64,000 nt of DNA from Hyphomicrobiales bacterium (GCA_027489535.1 JAIXZO010000019.1:45272-109271); one strand, 5' to 3'; positions 48,225-57,815 are shown, counted from the stretch's first letter. A program made the numbers and translations. Notes: generated by a model not told the origin, from the sequence alone.

Positions 48225-48647
48225 TTATTCGGCGGCTTCGACGATCTCGGTCTTCATGGTCGGGCCCGAGTCACGGCCGCGCGCATCGACGTCGCGATCG
48301 ACCATCTCGATGACGGCCATCGGCGCGTTGTCGCCGAAGCGGAAGCCGGCCTTGAGCACGCGGGTGTAGCCGCCGTTGCGGTCCTTGTAGCGGGGGCCGA
48401 TCACGTCGAAGAGCTTCTTGACGAGAACGACGTCCTTGATCTGCGCGATCGCCTGACGGCGGGCGTGCAGGTCGCCGCGCTTGCCGAGCGTGATCAGCTT
48501 CTCGATGACGGGACGCAGGTCCTTCGCCTTCGGCAGCGTGGTGATGATCTGCTCGTGCTTGATGAGAGCCTGACACATGTTCATGAACATGGCCTTGCGA
48601 TGCTCGGCGGAACGATTGAAACGACGACCGCGAAATCCGTGACGCAT
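48225..48647 (-). CDS. rplQ: 50S ribosomal protein L17
   Basis: 140 residues starting [20 protein letters not shown], the universal L17 N-terminus, and containing [25 protein letters not shown]-terminal acidic tail ([10 protein letters not shown]) lengthens it slightly over E. coli L17, as usual in alphaproteobacteria. It is the last gene of the alpha operon, separated from rpoA by 145 bases. Confidence 0.97.
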   Translation of the reverse strand: MRHGFRGRRFNRSAEHRKAMFMNMCQALIKHEQIITTLPKAKDLRPVIEKLITLGKRGDLHARRQAIAQIKDVVLVKKLFDVIGPRYKDRNGGYTRVLKAGFRFGDNAPMAVIEMVDRDVDARGRDSGPTMKTEIVEAAE

Positions 48648-48792
48648 GGCTTTTCTCCGAGTTATCGCTCCGCCGGGCCAAGGTACGGAGCGTCTTCTTT
48701 TTCAGTCAGTCAGCAGGCGGTAGGCAGGCGGCGGCAGCGGGACGAGCGGCTCGGATTTCTCCCCAGCCGACCGACTGCTCCCGCCGCGCTTC

Positions 48793-49809
48793 TCAGTAGT
48801 GCTCTTCGAAGCGCTTCGCGAGCTCTTCGATGTTCTCCGGCGGCCAGCCGGGCACTTCCATGCCCAGATGCAGGCCCATGCCGGCGAGCACTTCCTTGAT
48901 CTCGTTCAGCGACTTGCGGCCGAAGTTCGGAGTGCGGAGCATTTCCGCCTCGGTCTTCTGGATGAGGTCGCCGATATAGACGATGTTGTCGTTCTTCAGG
49001 CAGTTCGCCGAACGCACCGACAGCTCGAGTTCGTCGACCTTCTTGAGCAGCGCCGGGTTGAAGGCGAGTTCCGGCATGGCCGGCTTGTCTTCCTCGCGAC
49101 GGGGCTCTTCGAAGTTCACGAAGACTTCGAGCTGGTCCTGCAGGATGCGGGCGGCATAGGCCACCGAATCCTCGGGCGAGACCGAGCCGTTGGTCTCGAT
49201 GACCATCGTCAGCTTGTCGTAATCGAGGATCTGACCCTCGCGGGTGTTCTCGACGCGGTAGGAGACCTTGCGGACCGGCGAGAACAGGCTGTCGACCGGG
49301 ATGAGGCCGATGGGCGCATCTTCGGGACGGTTGCGGTCGGCCGGGACGTAGCCCTTGCCGGTCTTGACCGTGAATTCCATGCGGATCTCCGCGCCCTCGT
49401 CGAGGGTGCAGATGATCAGATCGGGGTTGAGCACCTGCGTGTCGCCGGTCATGGCGATGTCGCCGGCGCGGACCGCGCCCGGGCCCTGCTTGCGCAGGCT
49501 CATGCGCTTCGTGCCCTCGGCCTGCGACTTGATCGCGATGGCCTTGATGTTGAGCACGATGTCCGTGACGTCCTCGCGCACGCCGGGGATCGACGAGAAT
49601 TCATGCAGCACGCCGTCGATCTGCACCGACGTGATGGCGGCACCCTGAAGCGACGAGAGCAGGATGCGGCGCAGCGCGTTGCCGAGGGTGACGCCGAAGC
49701 CGCGCTCGAGCGGCTCCGCAACGACCGTGGCGTGACGACGGCCGTCGTCGCCGGGCTGGATCTCGAGCTTGGTCGGCTTGATCAGGTCTTGCCAGTTCTT
49801 CTGGATCAC
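48793..49809 (-). CDS. rpoA: DNA-directed RNA polymerase subunit alpha
   Basis: 338 residues from a GTG at 49809, with AAGGA upstream; the family begins (M)[11 protein letters not shown] here, so upstream open frame is not coding. The N-terminal dimerisation domain contains [24 protein letters not shown], and the C-terminal alphaCTD has [17 protein letters not shown], the UP-element/activator-contact helix. It lies in the alpha operon after rpsK, as is usual. The spacer to rpsK holds a 9-bp hairpin. Confidence 0.97.
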   Translation of the reverse strand: MIQKNWQDLIKPTKLEIQPGDDGRRHATVVAEPLERGFGVTLGNALRRILLSSLQGAAITSVQIDGVLHEFSSIPGVREDVTDIVLNIKAIAIKSQAEGTKRMSLRKQGPGAVRAGDIAMTGDTQVLNPDLIICTLDEGAEIRMEFTVKTGKGYVPADRNRPEDAPIGLIPVDSLFSPVRKVSYRVENTREGQILDYDKLTMVIETNGSVSPEDSVAYAARILQDQLEVFVNFEEPRREEDKPAMPELAFNPALLKKVDELELSVRSANCLKNDNIVYIGDLIQKTEAEMLRTPNFGRKSLNEIKEVLAGMGLHLGMEVPGWPPENIEELAKRFEEHY

Positions 49810-49889
49810 GGGGCTTCGTCCTTCATGATGAGCGCGGGCATATCGGTCCGTCGACCCTGGCCCGACGTTCACGTCGGCGGAAAACGAAC

Positions 49890-49917
49890 GCATCCCTCGC
49901 CCGTCGGAGAGGGATGC
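49890..49917 (-). other. Hairpin in the rpsK-rpoA spacer
   Basis: GCATCCCTC (49890-49898) pairs with GAGGGATGC (49909-49917), giving a 9-bp stem with a 10-base loop. On the minus strand it is followed by GTTCGTTTTCC, a weak T-tract. It may be a processing or attenuation signal between rpsK and rpoA. Confidence 0.5.
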
Positions 49918-49936
49918 GGAGTCTCGATGCGTAGGA

Positions 49937-50326
49937 TCAGACGCGACGACGCTTGCGCGGACGGCAACCGTTGTGCGGGATCGGCGTCACGTCGCGGATG
50001 GAGGTGACGGTGAAGCCCGCCGCCTGCAGCGCGCGCAGCGCGGACTCGCGGCCGGAGCCGGGACCGGTCACTTCGACCTCGAGCGTGCGCATGCCGTGTT
50101 CGGCGGCCTTGCGGGCTGCGTCTTCGGCGGCGACCTGGGCGGCGTAGGGGGTCGACTTGCGCGAACCCTTGAAGCCCATCATGCCGGCGGACGACCACGC
50201 GATCGTGTTGCCCTGCGCGTCGGTGATGGTGATCATCGTGTTGTTGAACGACGCGTTCACATGCGCGACGCCGGAGACGATATTTTTGCGTTCGCGACGG
50301 CGGACGCGGGCGGCTTCCTTGGCCAT
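49937..50326 (-). CDS. rpsK: 30S ribosomal protein S11
   Basis: 129 residues. [27 protein letters not shown] and [21 protein letters not shown] are diagnostic, with the C-terminal [17 protein letters not shown]. It binds the 3' end of 16S rRNA on the platform. It sits between rpsM and rpoA, with a 149-base spacer to rpsM that holds a GCGCCC/GGGCGC hairpin at 50347-50366. Confidence 0.97.
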   Translation of the reverse strand: MAKEAARVRRRERKNIVSGVAHVNASFNNTMITITDAQGNTIAWSSAGMMGFKGSRKSTPYAAQVAAEDAARKAAEHGMRTLEVEVTGPGSGRESALRALQAAGFTVTSIRDVTPIPHNGCRPRKRRRV

Positions 50327-50475
50327 GTCTTTTCGATCCTTCGAGCGCGCCCGTCATGCCGGGCGCTGGGGATGGGAGGTATTCGAGGGGGAGCGGAACA
50401 CACTCCCCCCGATCTCTGGATCCCGGGTCGGCTATGCCGTCCGGGACGACGCGTCGGCGCGAAAGCGCCGAAGCA

Positions 50476-50844
50476 TCACTTCTTCTTGCCGGCGATCGGC
50501 TTGGACTTGCCCTTGCGGGTGCGCGCATTGGTGTGCGTGCGCTGGCCGCGGACCGGCAGACCGCGACGATGACGCAGGCCGCGGTAGCAGCCGAGGTCCA
50601 TCAGGCGCTTGATGTTCATCGCGACGTCGCGGCGCAGGTCGCCTTCGACCATGTAGTCGCGGTCGATGGTCTCGCGAATCTGCAGCACTTCGGCGTCGCT
50701 GAGCTGGTTGACGCGACGCTCGGCCGCGATCGAAACCTTCTGGCAGATCTCTTCCGCCTTCTTGGCGCCGATGCCGTGAATGTACTGAAGCGCGATGACG
50801 ACGCGCTTGTTGGTCGGGATGTTGACGCCTGCGATGCGGGCCAT
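50476..50844 (-). CDS. rpsM: 30S ribosomal protein S13
   Basis: 122 residues from the ATG at 50844, the standard family start [10 protein letters not shown]; the frame's extra METT upstream is not conserved. The conserved helix-two-turn-helix [13 protein letters not shown] and the basic tail [21 protein letters not shown] are present. It heads the rpsM-rpsK-rpoA-rplQ unit and is preceded by a 201-base non-coding stretch holding a candidate promoter. Confidence 0.97.
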   Translation of the reverse strand: MARIAGVNIPTNKRVVIALQYIHGIGAKKAEEICQKVSIAAERRVNQLSDAEVLQIRETIDRDYMVEGDLRRDVAMNIKRLMDLGCYRGLRHRRGLPVRGQRTHTNARTRKGKSKPIAGKKK

Positions 50845-50996
50845 CGTCGTCTCCATGTCGGCCGGGTATCCCCGGCATTGCTGTTACCCGTGCGTCCGGT
50901 GGAGGCCGGCCCCTGCACGGTCGCCCTCACGCAAAAAGCCGCCCTACCCCCGCAAGCGGAGTTCCGGACGACGTCAACGTGCTGACGGATGTGCGT

Positions 50997-51025
50997 GCGT
51001 TAAGGGAATTGCGAGGGGGAGTCAA
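50997..51025 (-). promoter_or_regulatory. Candidate sigma70-type promoter for rpsM-rpsK-rpoA-rplQ
   Basis: On the minus strand TTGACT (51025-51020), preceded by C, is followed by exactly 17 bases and TAACGC (51002-50997). It lies about 150 bases before rpsM and after the foreign-looking gene. CTTGAC is the preferred alphaproteobacterial -35. This would give the alpha operon its own start, independent of the spc operon. Confidence 0.55.
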
Positions 51026-51045
51026 GGAAGGGAGGACGAGCCCTC

Positions 51046-51897
51046 CTACGCGTCTGGCAACACGTTACTGATGAAAAGACGACTTAATACGCCATCCTTC
51101 AGAACCGGCTTCGCCCTCACCCGCAAGCGACGACTTGCAGCAAGTGCCTCCGTATACACGTTTTCCGGCAAGGTAACGGCAGGGTCGGTGATTACCCCAT
51201 TCACGAGCGACCCGCCGGGAATGATGAGAACCTGACAAGCGCCATTGGTCTTGAACACACCCTGAAACTCGACGACGTACTCGCCTTCATCACCGACCTC
51301 CATCGGCTCGCGCGAACGCAATGCCGCTGCAGAGGCAGCATCAATCTTGTGCTCCTCACCTCCTTCGCCGATCTGCATGGCCCTGACCGAACGACCTACT
51401 GGCTCAGGCAGTCTCCTCAGAGAAGATTCGTTTGCCTTGGTGAGATGATCGATTTGGGATTGGAGCCATGCCTTGTCCTGCATATGCCCTTGATGCACTT
51501 CTCGTGAAAAATCAGCATGGCGAACGGCGAGATCGTGCAGCTTGTCGATAGCCATCTCGGCCTCCACAACGCTGGTCCTACTCTTAACAATGGTATTAAT
51601 TATTTGCTCGATCGCAGGCTTTGACAACTTTATGAGCGCTTCCGGGAACAATGGAAGCGATCCATTCAAGAGCCCTACGATTTCTTGGAAATAACTACCC
51701 TCTCGTGCGGGCTTCACAAAGAAGTGAATCTCGTGTCGTCGTATCGATGCCGCAACATTGCCAAAAAACCAAAAATGGGCCGCGCTGTTGGCCACACGCG
51801 ATACCGCTTCAATCGACTTGGAAAATTGAACCGCATCGACGAGATGTTCGTCCGCGTGATAGCCGGTATATATAACAGGGATAGGCGCGATTATCTT
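51046..51897 (-). CDS. AT-richer gene inserted between adk and rpsM; DUF7946-like protein
   Basis: 283 residues from a GTG at 51897 (the frame reaches 51930 with a TTG start, adding an unlikely MILIFRARFF). The N-terminal half, MKIIAPIPVIYTGYHADEHLVDAVQFSKSIEAVSRVAN, and the C-terminal GEYVVEFQGVFKTNGACQVLI... with KPVLKDGVLSRLFIS, resemble the DUF7946/DUF7947 two-domain family, as recalled. It has no ribosomal role. Base composition and codon use (AAT, ATT, TTT, AAA common) differ clearly from neighbours, which suggests transfer. Function unknown. Confidence 0.6.
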   Translation of the reverse strand, partial: KIIAPIPVIYTGYHADEHLVDAVQFSKSIEAVSRVANSAAHFWFFGNVAASIRRHEIHFFVKPAREGSYFQEIVGLLNGSLPLFPEALIKLSKPAIEQIINTIVKSRTSVVEAEMAIDKLHDLAVRHADFSREVHQGHMQDKAWLQSQIDHLTKANESSLRRLPEPVGRSVRAMQIGEGGEEHKIDAASAAALRSREPMEVGDEGEYVVEFQGVFKTNGACQVLIIPGGSLVNGVITDPAVTLPENVYTEALAASRRLRVRAKPVLKDGVLSRLFISNVLPDA

Positions 51898-51995
51898 CAC
51901 GAAAAACCTAGCTCGAAATATTAAAATCAAATGTTCTTACTACGGCTGCAGACAAGTTTGCACTGTACGGACGAACAGGTGGAAAAGCTCGCCAC

Positions 51996-52027
51996 AAAAA
52001 AGCCGGGCGGCTCGCACCACCCGGCTT
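51996..52027 (-). terminator. Rho-independent terminator after adk, inside the ribosomal region
   Basis: On the minus strand AAGCCGGG (52027-52020) pairs with CCCGGCTT (52007-52000) and the stem is followed by TTTTTT (51996-52001). It lies 44 bases after the adk stop. This should end most spc-operon transcripts before the inserted gene. The remaining 51898-52070 stretch has no gene. Confidence 0.85.
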
Positions 52028-52070
52028 CCATAACTCATTCCTTGGGGGAAGCGACGCCCCTCCCTACCCC

Positions 52071-52667
52071 TCACGCCGTAGCGCGTGCGTCTTCCAGGAT
52101 CGCGAACAGCGAGGCGGTGACCTGATCGATGTTCTGCATGCCGTCGACCGTCTTCAGCTTGCCAGTCGCGGCGTAGTAGGGCGACACGACGGCGGTGTCG
52201 CGGTTGTAGGCTTCGAGGCGGGTCTTGAAGACCTCCGGATCGTCGTCCTTGCGGACGGGCTGTCCTGCGGCCTTCGCGTCTTCGGCGCGCTTGACGATGC
52301 GGCCGACGAGCGCCTTCTGGTCCACGACGAGTTCGACCACGGCATCGAGCTTGAGGCCCTTGCCCTTCAGCATGGCGTCGAGCGCTTCGGCCTGCGCGAC
52401 CGTGCGGGGGAAGCCGTCGAGGATGAAGCCCTTCTTGGCGTCGCCTTCCTCGATGCGGTCGGCCACGATGCCGATGACGATGTCGTCGGACACCAAGCCG
52501 CCCGACTCCATCACGGCCTTGGCCTTGAGGCCTACGGGCGTGCCCGCGGCGACGGCCGCGCGCAGCATGTCGCCCGTCGACAATTGCGGGATTCCGTACT
52601 TCTCGACGATCCGGACGGCCTGCGTGCCTTTGCCCGCACCCGGCGGGCCCAAAAGAATCAATCTCAC
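52071..52667 (-). CDS. adk: Adenylate kinase
   Basis: 198 residues, the short-lid form usual in alphaproteobacteria. [17 protein letters not shown] is the P-loop, and [17 protein letters not shown] and [19 protein letters not shown] segments form the AMP- and ATP-binding regions ([17 protein letters not shown]). It interconverts ATP+AMP and 2 ADP. Its ATG overlaps the secY stop by four bases, so translation is coupled to secY. Confidence 0.97.
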   Translation of the reverse strand: MRLILLGPPGAGKGTQAVRIVEKYGIPQLSTGDMLRAAVAAGTPVGLKAKAVMESGGLVSDDIVIGIVADRIEEGDAKKGFILDGFPRTVAQAEALDAMLKGKGLKLDAVVELVVDQKALVGRIVKRAEDAKAAGQPVRKDDDPEVFKTRLEAYNRDTAVVSPYYAATGKLKTVDGMQNIDQVTASLFAILEDARATA

Positions 52668-53998
52668 CGACGTTTCCCCCGAAGCTTCGCCTTCTTGACC
52701 AGCCCCTCATATTGGTGCGCGAGGAGGTGTCCGTGGACCTGAGAGACCGTGTCCATGGTCACGCTCACGACGATGAGGAGCGACGTCCCTCCGAAATAGA
52801 ACGGAAGCGCGAATTGGGAAATGAGCAGTTCGGGCAAGAGACAGATAATCGTGAGATAGGCCGCGCCGAGAACCGTGATGCGCGTGAGCACCTTGTCGAT
52901 GTGGTCCGCAGTGCGCTCGCCGGGACGAATGCCCGGAATGAAGCCGCCGTGCTTCTTCAAATTGTCCGCCGTCTCGGTCGGGTTGAACACGATCGCGGTG
53001 TAGAAGAAGGCGAAGAAGATGATCAGCGCCGCATAGAGGAACATGAACAGCGGGCGGCCGTGACCGAGATAGGCCGACATCGACGCCAAGAAGCCCGTGC
53101 CGCCGGCCTGCGCGGAGAACCCCGCGATAGTGGTGGGCAGCAGCAGCAGCGACGAGGCGAAGATCGGCGGGATGACGCCGGACGTGTTCAGCTTGAGCGG
53201 CAGGAACGAGGTCTGCCCCTCATAGACGCGGTTGCCGACCTGCCGCTTCGGATAGCTGATGAGCAGGCGGCGCTGGGCGCGCTCCATGTAGACGATGAAG
53301 GCCGTGACGGCGAAGGCCATGACGATGACGAAGAGGATCACGGCGGTCGAGATCGCGCCCTGACGACCGAGTTCGAGCGTGCCCGCGATCGCGGAAGGCA
53401 GCTCGGCGACGATGCCCGCGAAGATGATGAGCGAGGAGCCGTTGCCGATGCCGCGCGCCGTGATCTGCTCGCCGATCCACATCAGGAACATCGTGCCGCC
53501 GACGAGGGTGATCGTCGTGGAGATCTGGAAGAACGCGCCCGGCTCCGCCACGAGGCCCGACGAGCCCTGGAGGCCGACGGCGATGCCGTAGGCTTGGAAC
53601 GTCGCAAGCACGACCGTCAGATAGCGGGTGTACTGGTTGATGACCTTGCGGCCGCCCTCGCCTTCCTTCTTGAGCGCCTCGAGCGAGGGCACCACGGAGG
53701 TGAGCAGCTGAATGATGATCGATGCCGAGATGTACGGCATGATGTTCAGCGCGAAGATCGCCAGACGGCCGACGGCACCGCCCGAGAACATGTTGAACAG
53801 GCCGAGAATGCCCGCCTGCTGCCCCTTGAAGGCGTCGGCGAGGGCTTCCGGGTTGATGCCGGGGATCGGGATATACGTGCCGAGCCGATAGACGAGCAAA
53901 GCCCCGAGCGTAAACCAAATACGCTTCTTGAGCTCGTCCGCCTTCGCAAGCGCTCCGAAATTCAAGTTCGCTGCGAGTTGCTCTGCTGCCGATGCCAT
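52664..53998 (-). CDS. secY: Preprotein translocase subunit SecY
   Basis: 444 residues from the ATG at 53998 ([15 protein letters not shown]), with GGAG upstream; the open frame runs to 54046 without support. About ten hydrophobic helices are visible. [10 protein letters not shown] and [32 protein letters not shown] form the plug region, and the C-terminal [33 protein letters not shown] is typical. It forms the channel of the Sec translocon with SecE/G. Confidence 0.97.
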   Translation of the reverse strand: MASAAEQLAANLNFGALAKADELKKRIWFTLGALLVYRLGTYIPIPGINPEALADAFKGQQAGILGLFNMFSGGAVGRLAIFALNIMPYISASIIIQLLTSVVPSLEALKKEGEGGRKVINQYTRYLTVVLATFQAYGIAVGLQGSSGLVAEPGAFFQISTTITLVGGTMFLMWIGEQITARGIGNGSSLIIFAGIVAELPSAIAGTLELGRQGAISTAVILFVIVMAFAVTAFIVYMERAQRRLLISYPKRQVGNRVYEGQTSFLPLKLNTSGVIPPIFASSLLLLPTTIAGFSAQAGGTGFLASMSAYLGHGRPLFMFLYAALIIFFAFFYTAIVFNPTETADNLKKHGGFIPGIRPGERTADHIDKVLTRITVLGAAYLTIICLLPELLISQFALPFYFGGTSLLIVVSVTMDTVSQVHGHLLAHQYEGLVKKAKLRGKRR

Positions 53999-54044
53999 CG
54001 AACGCTCCGGTGGAAGGTCACGCGCCGGACGTCGGGCCCGACGC

Positions 54045-54084
54045 AAAAGAGCCGGGCGGTGCGGTAGGCACCGCCGCCCGGCTC
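54045..54084 (-). terminator. T-tailed hairpin between rplO and secY
   Basis: On the minus strand GAGCCGGGCGGCGGTGC (54084-54068) pairs with GCACCGCCCGGCTC (54062-54049), an 11-bp stem plus a 3-base bulge and three further pairs, followed by TTTT (54048-54045). It resembles an intrinsic terminator or attenuator inside the spc operon. Confidence 0.65.
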
Positions 54085-54115
54085 GAAGATGTGCGCATTC
54101 ACGAACCCCTGAAGG

Positions 54116-54589
54116 TTACGCGACTGCTTCTCCGCCGAGGATCGTCACCGATCCGCCGGCCGCCTCGATGGCCGCCTGCGCAGACTTCGACGCGCCCGCG
54201 ACGTGGAAGGCGAGCTTCGCCTTCAACTCGCCCGCGCCGAGGATGCGCACGCCGTCGCGCAGCTTCGTGCACACGCCGGCGGCGACGAGCGCCTCGACGG
54301 TGACGGGCGACGCGGCGTCAAGCTTCTTCGCGTCGAGCGCGGCCTGAATGCGGCCGAGATTGACCTCGTTGAAGTCCTTCGCGAAGGGGTTCCAGAAACC
54401 GCGCTTGGGAAGGCGACGATAGAGCGGCATCTGGCCGCCTTCGAAACCCTTGATGGCGACGCCGGAGCGCGCCTTCTGACCCTTCACGCCGCGGCCGCCG
54501 GTCTTGCCGCAGCCGGAACCGATGCCGCGACCCACGCGAACGCGGGACTTCTTGGCGCCGGGATTGTCGGAGATGCCGTTGAGCTTCAT
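54116..54589 (-). CDS. rplO: 50S ribosomal protein L15
   Basis: 157 residues starting [43 protein letters not shown], the glycine-rich L15 start. [19 protein letters not shown] and [10 protein letters not shown] follow. The C-terminal globular domain is Ala-rich. It lies 10 bases from rpmD and is followed by a T-tailed hairpin before secY. Confidence 0.97.
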   Translation of the reverse strand: MKLNGISDNPGAKKSRVRVGRGIGSGCGKTGGRGVKGQKARSGVAIKGFEGGQMPLYRRLPKRGFWNPFAKDFNEVNLGRIQAALDAKKLDAASPVTVEALVAAGVCTKLRDGVRILGAGELKAKLAFHVAGASKSAQAAIEAAGGSVTILGGEAVA

Positions 54590-54599
54590 GTCATCCTCC

Positions 54600-54797
54600 T
54601 CACTGCGCCGAATCGTTGGGGACGACGCGCACGAGGTGCTTCACCGCTTCGATCATGCCGCGCACCTCGGGGGTGTCGCGAAGGGTCGAACGACGACGCA
54701 TCTTGTTCAGGCCGAGACCCACCAGCGTCTGACGCTGGGAGGCCACGCGGCGGATCGGGCTGCCGATCTGCTCGACGGTAACGGTTTTGTCGGTCAT
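54600..54797 (-). CDS. rpmD: 50S ribosomal protein L30
   Basis: 65 residues. [42 protein letters not shown] covers nearly all of the L30 domain. It lies between rpsE (12 bases upstream) and rplO (10 bases downstream), the usual spc-operon order. Confidence 0.97.
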   Translation of the reverse strand: MTDKTVTVEQIGSPIRRVASQRQTLVGLGLNKMRRRSTLRDTPEVRGMIEAVKHLVRVVPNDSAQ

Positions 54798-54809
54798 GCC
54801 GCCCTCCCC

Positions 54810-55370
54810 TTACGCGTCTGCGCCGGCGCCGTCGGCTTCGCCGCGACGGGCCTGAAGCTGAGACACCTTGAGACCGCGACGAGCGGCGACGGAGCGGGGC
54901 GAATCCTCGCGCTTGAGAGCATCGAACGTGGCGCGCACAAGGTTGTAGGGGTTCGACGACCCGAGCGACTTGGCGACGACGTCATGCATGCCGAGAGACT
55001 CGAACACGGCGCGCATCGGGCCGCCGGCGATGATGCCGGTACCGGCCGGAGCCGCGCGCAGGATGACCTTGCCGGCGCCATGACGGCCCTGCACGTCATG
55101 ATGCAACGTGCGGCCCTCGCGCAGCGGAACGCGGATGAGCGCGCGCTTGGCGGCTTCCGTTGCCTTGCGGATCGCTTCCGGCACTTCACGGGCCTTGCCG
55201 TGACCGAAGCCGACGCGGCCCTTCTGATCGCCGACGACGACCAGAGCGGCGAAGCCGAAGCGACGCCCGCCCTTTACGACCTTGGCGACGCGGTTGATGT
55301 GGACCAAACGATCCACGAATTCGGAATCGCGCTCTTCGCGATCCTGCCGTCCATGAGGCTCTCTTGCCAT
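54810..55370 (-). CDS. rpsE: 30S ribosomal protein S5
   Basis: 186 residues from the ATG at 55370 ([11 protein letters not shown], with GAGAGA upstream); the in-frame Met four codons upstream is not favoured. [42 protein letters not shown] is the S5 RNA-binding domain, followed by [27 protein letters not shown]. It is about 20 residues longer than E. coli S5, with extensions at both ends. Confidence 0.97.
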   Translation of the reverse strand: MAREPHGRQDREERDSEFVDRLVHINRVAKVVKGGRRFGFAALVVVGDQKGRVGFGHGKAREVPEAIRKATEAAKRALIRVPLREGRTLHHDVQGRHGAGKVILRAAPAGTGIIAGGPMRAVFESLGMHDVVAKSLGSSNPYNLVRATFDALKREDSPRSVAARRGLKVSQLQARRGEADGAGADA

Positions 55371-55505
55371 GGTGTCTCTCACTCAAACGCGGGGCCCCTA
55401 CGGAACCCCGCTCGCTTGATCCCAGGGGTGCGGCGCGGAACGAATTCCCGCGCCTGCTTAAAGCTTTCCGACCCGGGTTCCTGAACCCTACCCCGGAAAA
55501 CCGAA

Positions 55506-55591
55506 CCGCTCTCGCGAGCGGAGTGTCTTAGAAGTCCAGACCGCTCTCGCGAGCGGCGTGTCTTAGAAGTCCAGACCGCTCTCGCGAGCGG
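55506..55591. repeat. 35-bp tandem repeat at the 3' end of rplR, with GNRA-loop hairpins
   Basis: The 16-base palindrome CCGCTCTCGCGAGCGG occurs at 55506, 55541 and 55576, exactly 35 bases apart. The first two 35-base units differ by one base (A or C at the position after the palindrome). The third copy is the last codons of rplR. On the minus strand each palindrome folds as CCGCTC-GCGA-GAGCGG, a 6-bp stem with a GNRA tetraloop. The remaining rplR-rpsE spacer (55383-55505) has a GCGGGG/CCCCGC hairpin. Confidence 0.9.
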
Positions 55592-55925
55592 CATCGGCCA
55601 GCGCCTTGACGCGGCCGTGGAACATGTAAGAGCCGCGGTCGAAAACGACCTTGGTGACGCCGGCCGCCATCGCGCGTTCCGCGACGAGCTTGCCGACGGC
55701 CTTCGCCGCAGCCACGTCGGCGCCGGTCTTCAACTCCGAACGCATATCCTTCTCGAGGGTCGAAGCCGCCGCGAGCGTAACGCCCTTGGTGTCGTCGATG
55801 ACCTGAGCGTAGATCTGCTTCGAGGAGCGGAAGACGCTGAGCCGAACGCGGCCGTTCGCCGCCGCCTTGATCGAACGCCGCACGCGGGCGCGGCGACGAT
55901 CGGTGCCTTCGAGTTTCTTCGCCAT
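55563..55925 (-). CDS. rplR: 50S ribosomal protein L18
   Basis: 120 residues starting [44 protein letters not shown], the L18 start, and ending [19 protein letters not shown], the normal C-terminus that contacts 5S rRNA. The last codons overlap the third copy of a 35-base tandem repeat, so the copies in the spacer are duplicates of this gene's own end. It lies 10 bases from rplF. Confidence 0.97.
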   Translation of the reverse strand: MAKKLEGTDRRRARVRRSIKAAANGRVRLSVFRSSKQIYAQVIDDTKGVTLAAASTLEKDMRSELKTGADVAAAKAVGKLVAERAMAAGVTKVVFDRGSYMFHGRVKALADAARESGLDF

Positions 55926-55935
55926 ACCGGCCCCC

Positions 55936-56469
55936 TTACTTCTTCTTCCCTTCCTTGCGGAAGATGAATTCGCCGGCGTACCTGACGCCCTTGCCCTGAT
56001 AAGGCTCGGGGCTGCGGAAGTCGCGGATTTCGGCGGCCGTCTGGCCGACGCTCTGCTTGTCGATGCCGGAGACGAGAACCTCGGTCGGCTTCGGCGTCAC
56101 GATGGTGATGCCTGCCGGGATCTCATAGTCGACATCGTGGCTGTAACCGAGCGAAAGCTTCAAGACCTTGCCGGCAACCGCGGCCTTGTAGCCGACGCCG
56201 TTGATCTCGAGCTTCTTCTCGTAGCCCTTGCTGACGCCCTCGACGAGGTTGGCGACCTGCGAACGGGTCATCCCCCACATGGCGCGGGCGCGCTTGGAAT
56301 CGTCGCGCGGCTGAACGGCGATCTGGCCGTCCGCGAACGACACGGCGACGTTGTCGGGCGCGTTGAAGGACAGTTCGCCCTTCGCACCCTTCACCTTCAC
56401 CAGCTGGCCTTCGACGGCGGCGGTAACGCCGGCCGGGACCGGGACGGGCTTCTTTCCGATACGGGACAT
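55936..56469 (-). CDS. rplF: 50S ribosomal protein L6
   Basis: 177 residues starting [35 protein letters not shown], with the C-terminal [20 protein letters not shown] block. It binds helix 97 of 23S rRNA near the sarcin-ricin loop. It lies in the spc operon between rpsH and rplR, in the usual order, 34 bases from rpsH. Confidence 0.98.
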   Translation of the reverse strand: MSRIGKKPVPVPAGVTAAVEGQLVKVKGAKGELSFNAPDNVAVSFADGQIAVQPRDDSKRARAMWGMTRSQVANLVEGVSKGYEKKLEINGVGYKAAVAGKVLKLSLGYSHDVDYEIPAGITIVTPKPTEVLVSGIDKQSVGQTAAEIRDFRSPEPYQGKGVRYAGEFIFRKEGKKK

Positions 56470-56503
56470 CGTGTTTCTCCGTGAATGCGTTGAGCTCGAA
56501 CGA

Positions 56504-56902
56504 TCAGAAGACCGTGCAGAGCACTTCGCCGCCCACGTTCTTTTCGCGAGCCTCGTGGTCGGCCATCACGCCCTTCGGAGTCGAAAGGATGGTGATGCCC
56601 AGGCCGTTGGCGACGCGCGGCATGGCGTTGACGGAGGCATAGACGCGACGACCGGGCTTGGAGACGCGCTGCACCGTACGGATGACGGGCTCGCCGTCGA
56701 AGTACTTGAGTTCGATTTCGAACTCGGTGCGGCCGTTGCCGTATTCGGTCGTGGAGTAGCCGCGGATATAGCCCTCGGACTGCAGCACGTCCAAGACGTT
56801 GGCGCGAAGACGCGAACCGGGCGTCATCACCTTGGTCTTGCGACGCATCTGAGCATTGCGGATGCGGGTGAGCATATCACCGACGGGATCGTTTACAGCC
56901 AT
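56504..56902 (-). CDS. rpsH: 30S ribosomal protein S8
   Basis: 132 residues starting [22 protein letters not shown]. The middle holds the [14 protein letters not shown] block ([10 protein letters not shown]), and the C-terminus [26 protein letters not shown] is the family signature. It binds helix 21 of 16S rRNA and, in other bacteria, represses spc-operon translation. Confidence 0.98.
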   Translation of the reverse strand: MAVNDPVGDMLTRIRNAQMRRKTKVMTPGSRLRANVLDVLQSEGYIRGYSTTEYGNGRTEFEIELKYFDGEPVIRTVQRVSKPGRRVYASVNAMPRVANGLGITILSTPKGVMADHEAREKNVGGEVLCTVF

Positions 56903-56915
56903 CTGTCGGTCCTCC

Positions 56916-57221
56916 TCACCAGCTCGACTTCGTCAGGCCGGGAATCAGGCCCTTCGAACCGAGTTCGCGCAATGCAATGCGCGACATCTTCAGCTTGCGG
57001 TAGAAAGCGCGCGGGCGCCCGGTCACTTCGCAACGGTTGCGAACGCGGGTCGGGTTGGCATTGCGCGGCATTTCGGCCAGCTTGAGGCGCGCGGTGAAAC
57101 GCTCCTCCATCGACTTGGTCTCGTCGTTGGCGATTGCCAACAGGCGCTCGCGACGGCCGGCATTCTGCGCGACCATCTTGATGCGGCGCTTGTTTTTCTC
57201 GATCGAGCTCTTCTTCGCCAT
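56916..57221 (-). CDS. rpsN: 30S ribosomal protein S14 (zinc-free type)
   Basis: 101 residues starting [27 protein letters not shown] and ending in [41 protein letters not shown] retains a single cysteine, so the zinc-binding CxxC pairs of the short form are absent. This is the long C- form usual in Proteobacteria. It lies 13 bases from rpsH. Confidence 0.98.
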   Translation of the reverse strand: MAKKSSIEKNKRRIKMVAQNAGRRERLLAIANDETKSMEERFTARLKLAEMPRNANPTRVRNRCEVTGRPRAFYRKLKMSRIALRELGSKGLIPGLTKSSW

Positions 57222-57257
57222 GGGTTTCTCCTGGTGTCCGCGTATAAGAGCGGGCTC

Positions 57258-57815
57258 TTACTGCCGGAACGGGAAGTTGAAGGCACGCAGCAAAGCGCGG
57301 GCTTCATCGTCGGTCCGGGCGGTCGTGCAGATGATGATGTCCATCCCCCACACCGCCTCGGCCTTGTCGTAGTTGATCTCGGGGAACACGAGGTGCTCCT
57401 TGATCCCGAGAGCATAGTTTCCGCGGCCGTCGAACGACTTCGGATTCAGACCGCGGAAGTCGCGGACGCGCGGGAGCGCAATCGTGACCAGACGGTCGAG
57501 AAACTCGTACATGCGGGCCGAACGAAGGGTCACCTTCGCGCCGATCGGCATGTTTTCACGCACCTTGAACTGGGCGATGGCCTTGCGGGCCTTCGTGATC
57601 ACGGGCTTCTGGCCCGCGATCAGCGCCAAGTCGGCGGCAGCGACCTGAACCTTCTTGGTGTCGCCGGTGGCTTCACCGACGCCCATGTTCAGGACGACCT
57701 TGTCGAGCGTCGGGATCTGCATGACGTTCTTGTAGCCGAACTCTTCGATGAGCTTCGGCCGCACGACGTCCATGTAGATCTGCTTGAAACGCGGCGCGAG
57801 AGCGGTATCAGCCAT
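57258..57815 (-). CDS. rplE: 50S ribosomal protein L5
   Basis: 185 residues. [54 protein letters not shown] and [21 protein letters not shown] are diagnostic. It binds 5S rRNA and contacts tRNA at the P site. Its start overlaps the rplX stop by eight bases, so translation is coupled. Confidence 0.98.
   Translation of the reverse strand: MADTALAPRFKQIYMDVVRPKLIEEFGYKNVMQIPTLDKVVLNMGVGEATGDTKKVQVAAADLALIAGQKPVITKARKAIAQFKVRENMPIGAKVTLRSARMYEFLDRLVTIALPRVRDFRGLNPKSFDGRGNYALGIKEHLVFPEINYDKAEAVWGMDIIICTTARTDDEARALLRAFNFPFRQ

Noticed and set aside
50338..50475. A further type A repeat in the rpsK-rpsM spacer
   Set aside because: GGATCCCGGGTCGG and GTCCGGGACGAC resemble parts of the repeat, but the characteristic ends are missing. 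Only an ordinary hairpin can be supported.
55506..55591. The 35-bp direct repeats as a CRISPR array
   Set aside because: The units are contiguous without spacers, and the third copy is coding sequence of rplR.
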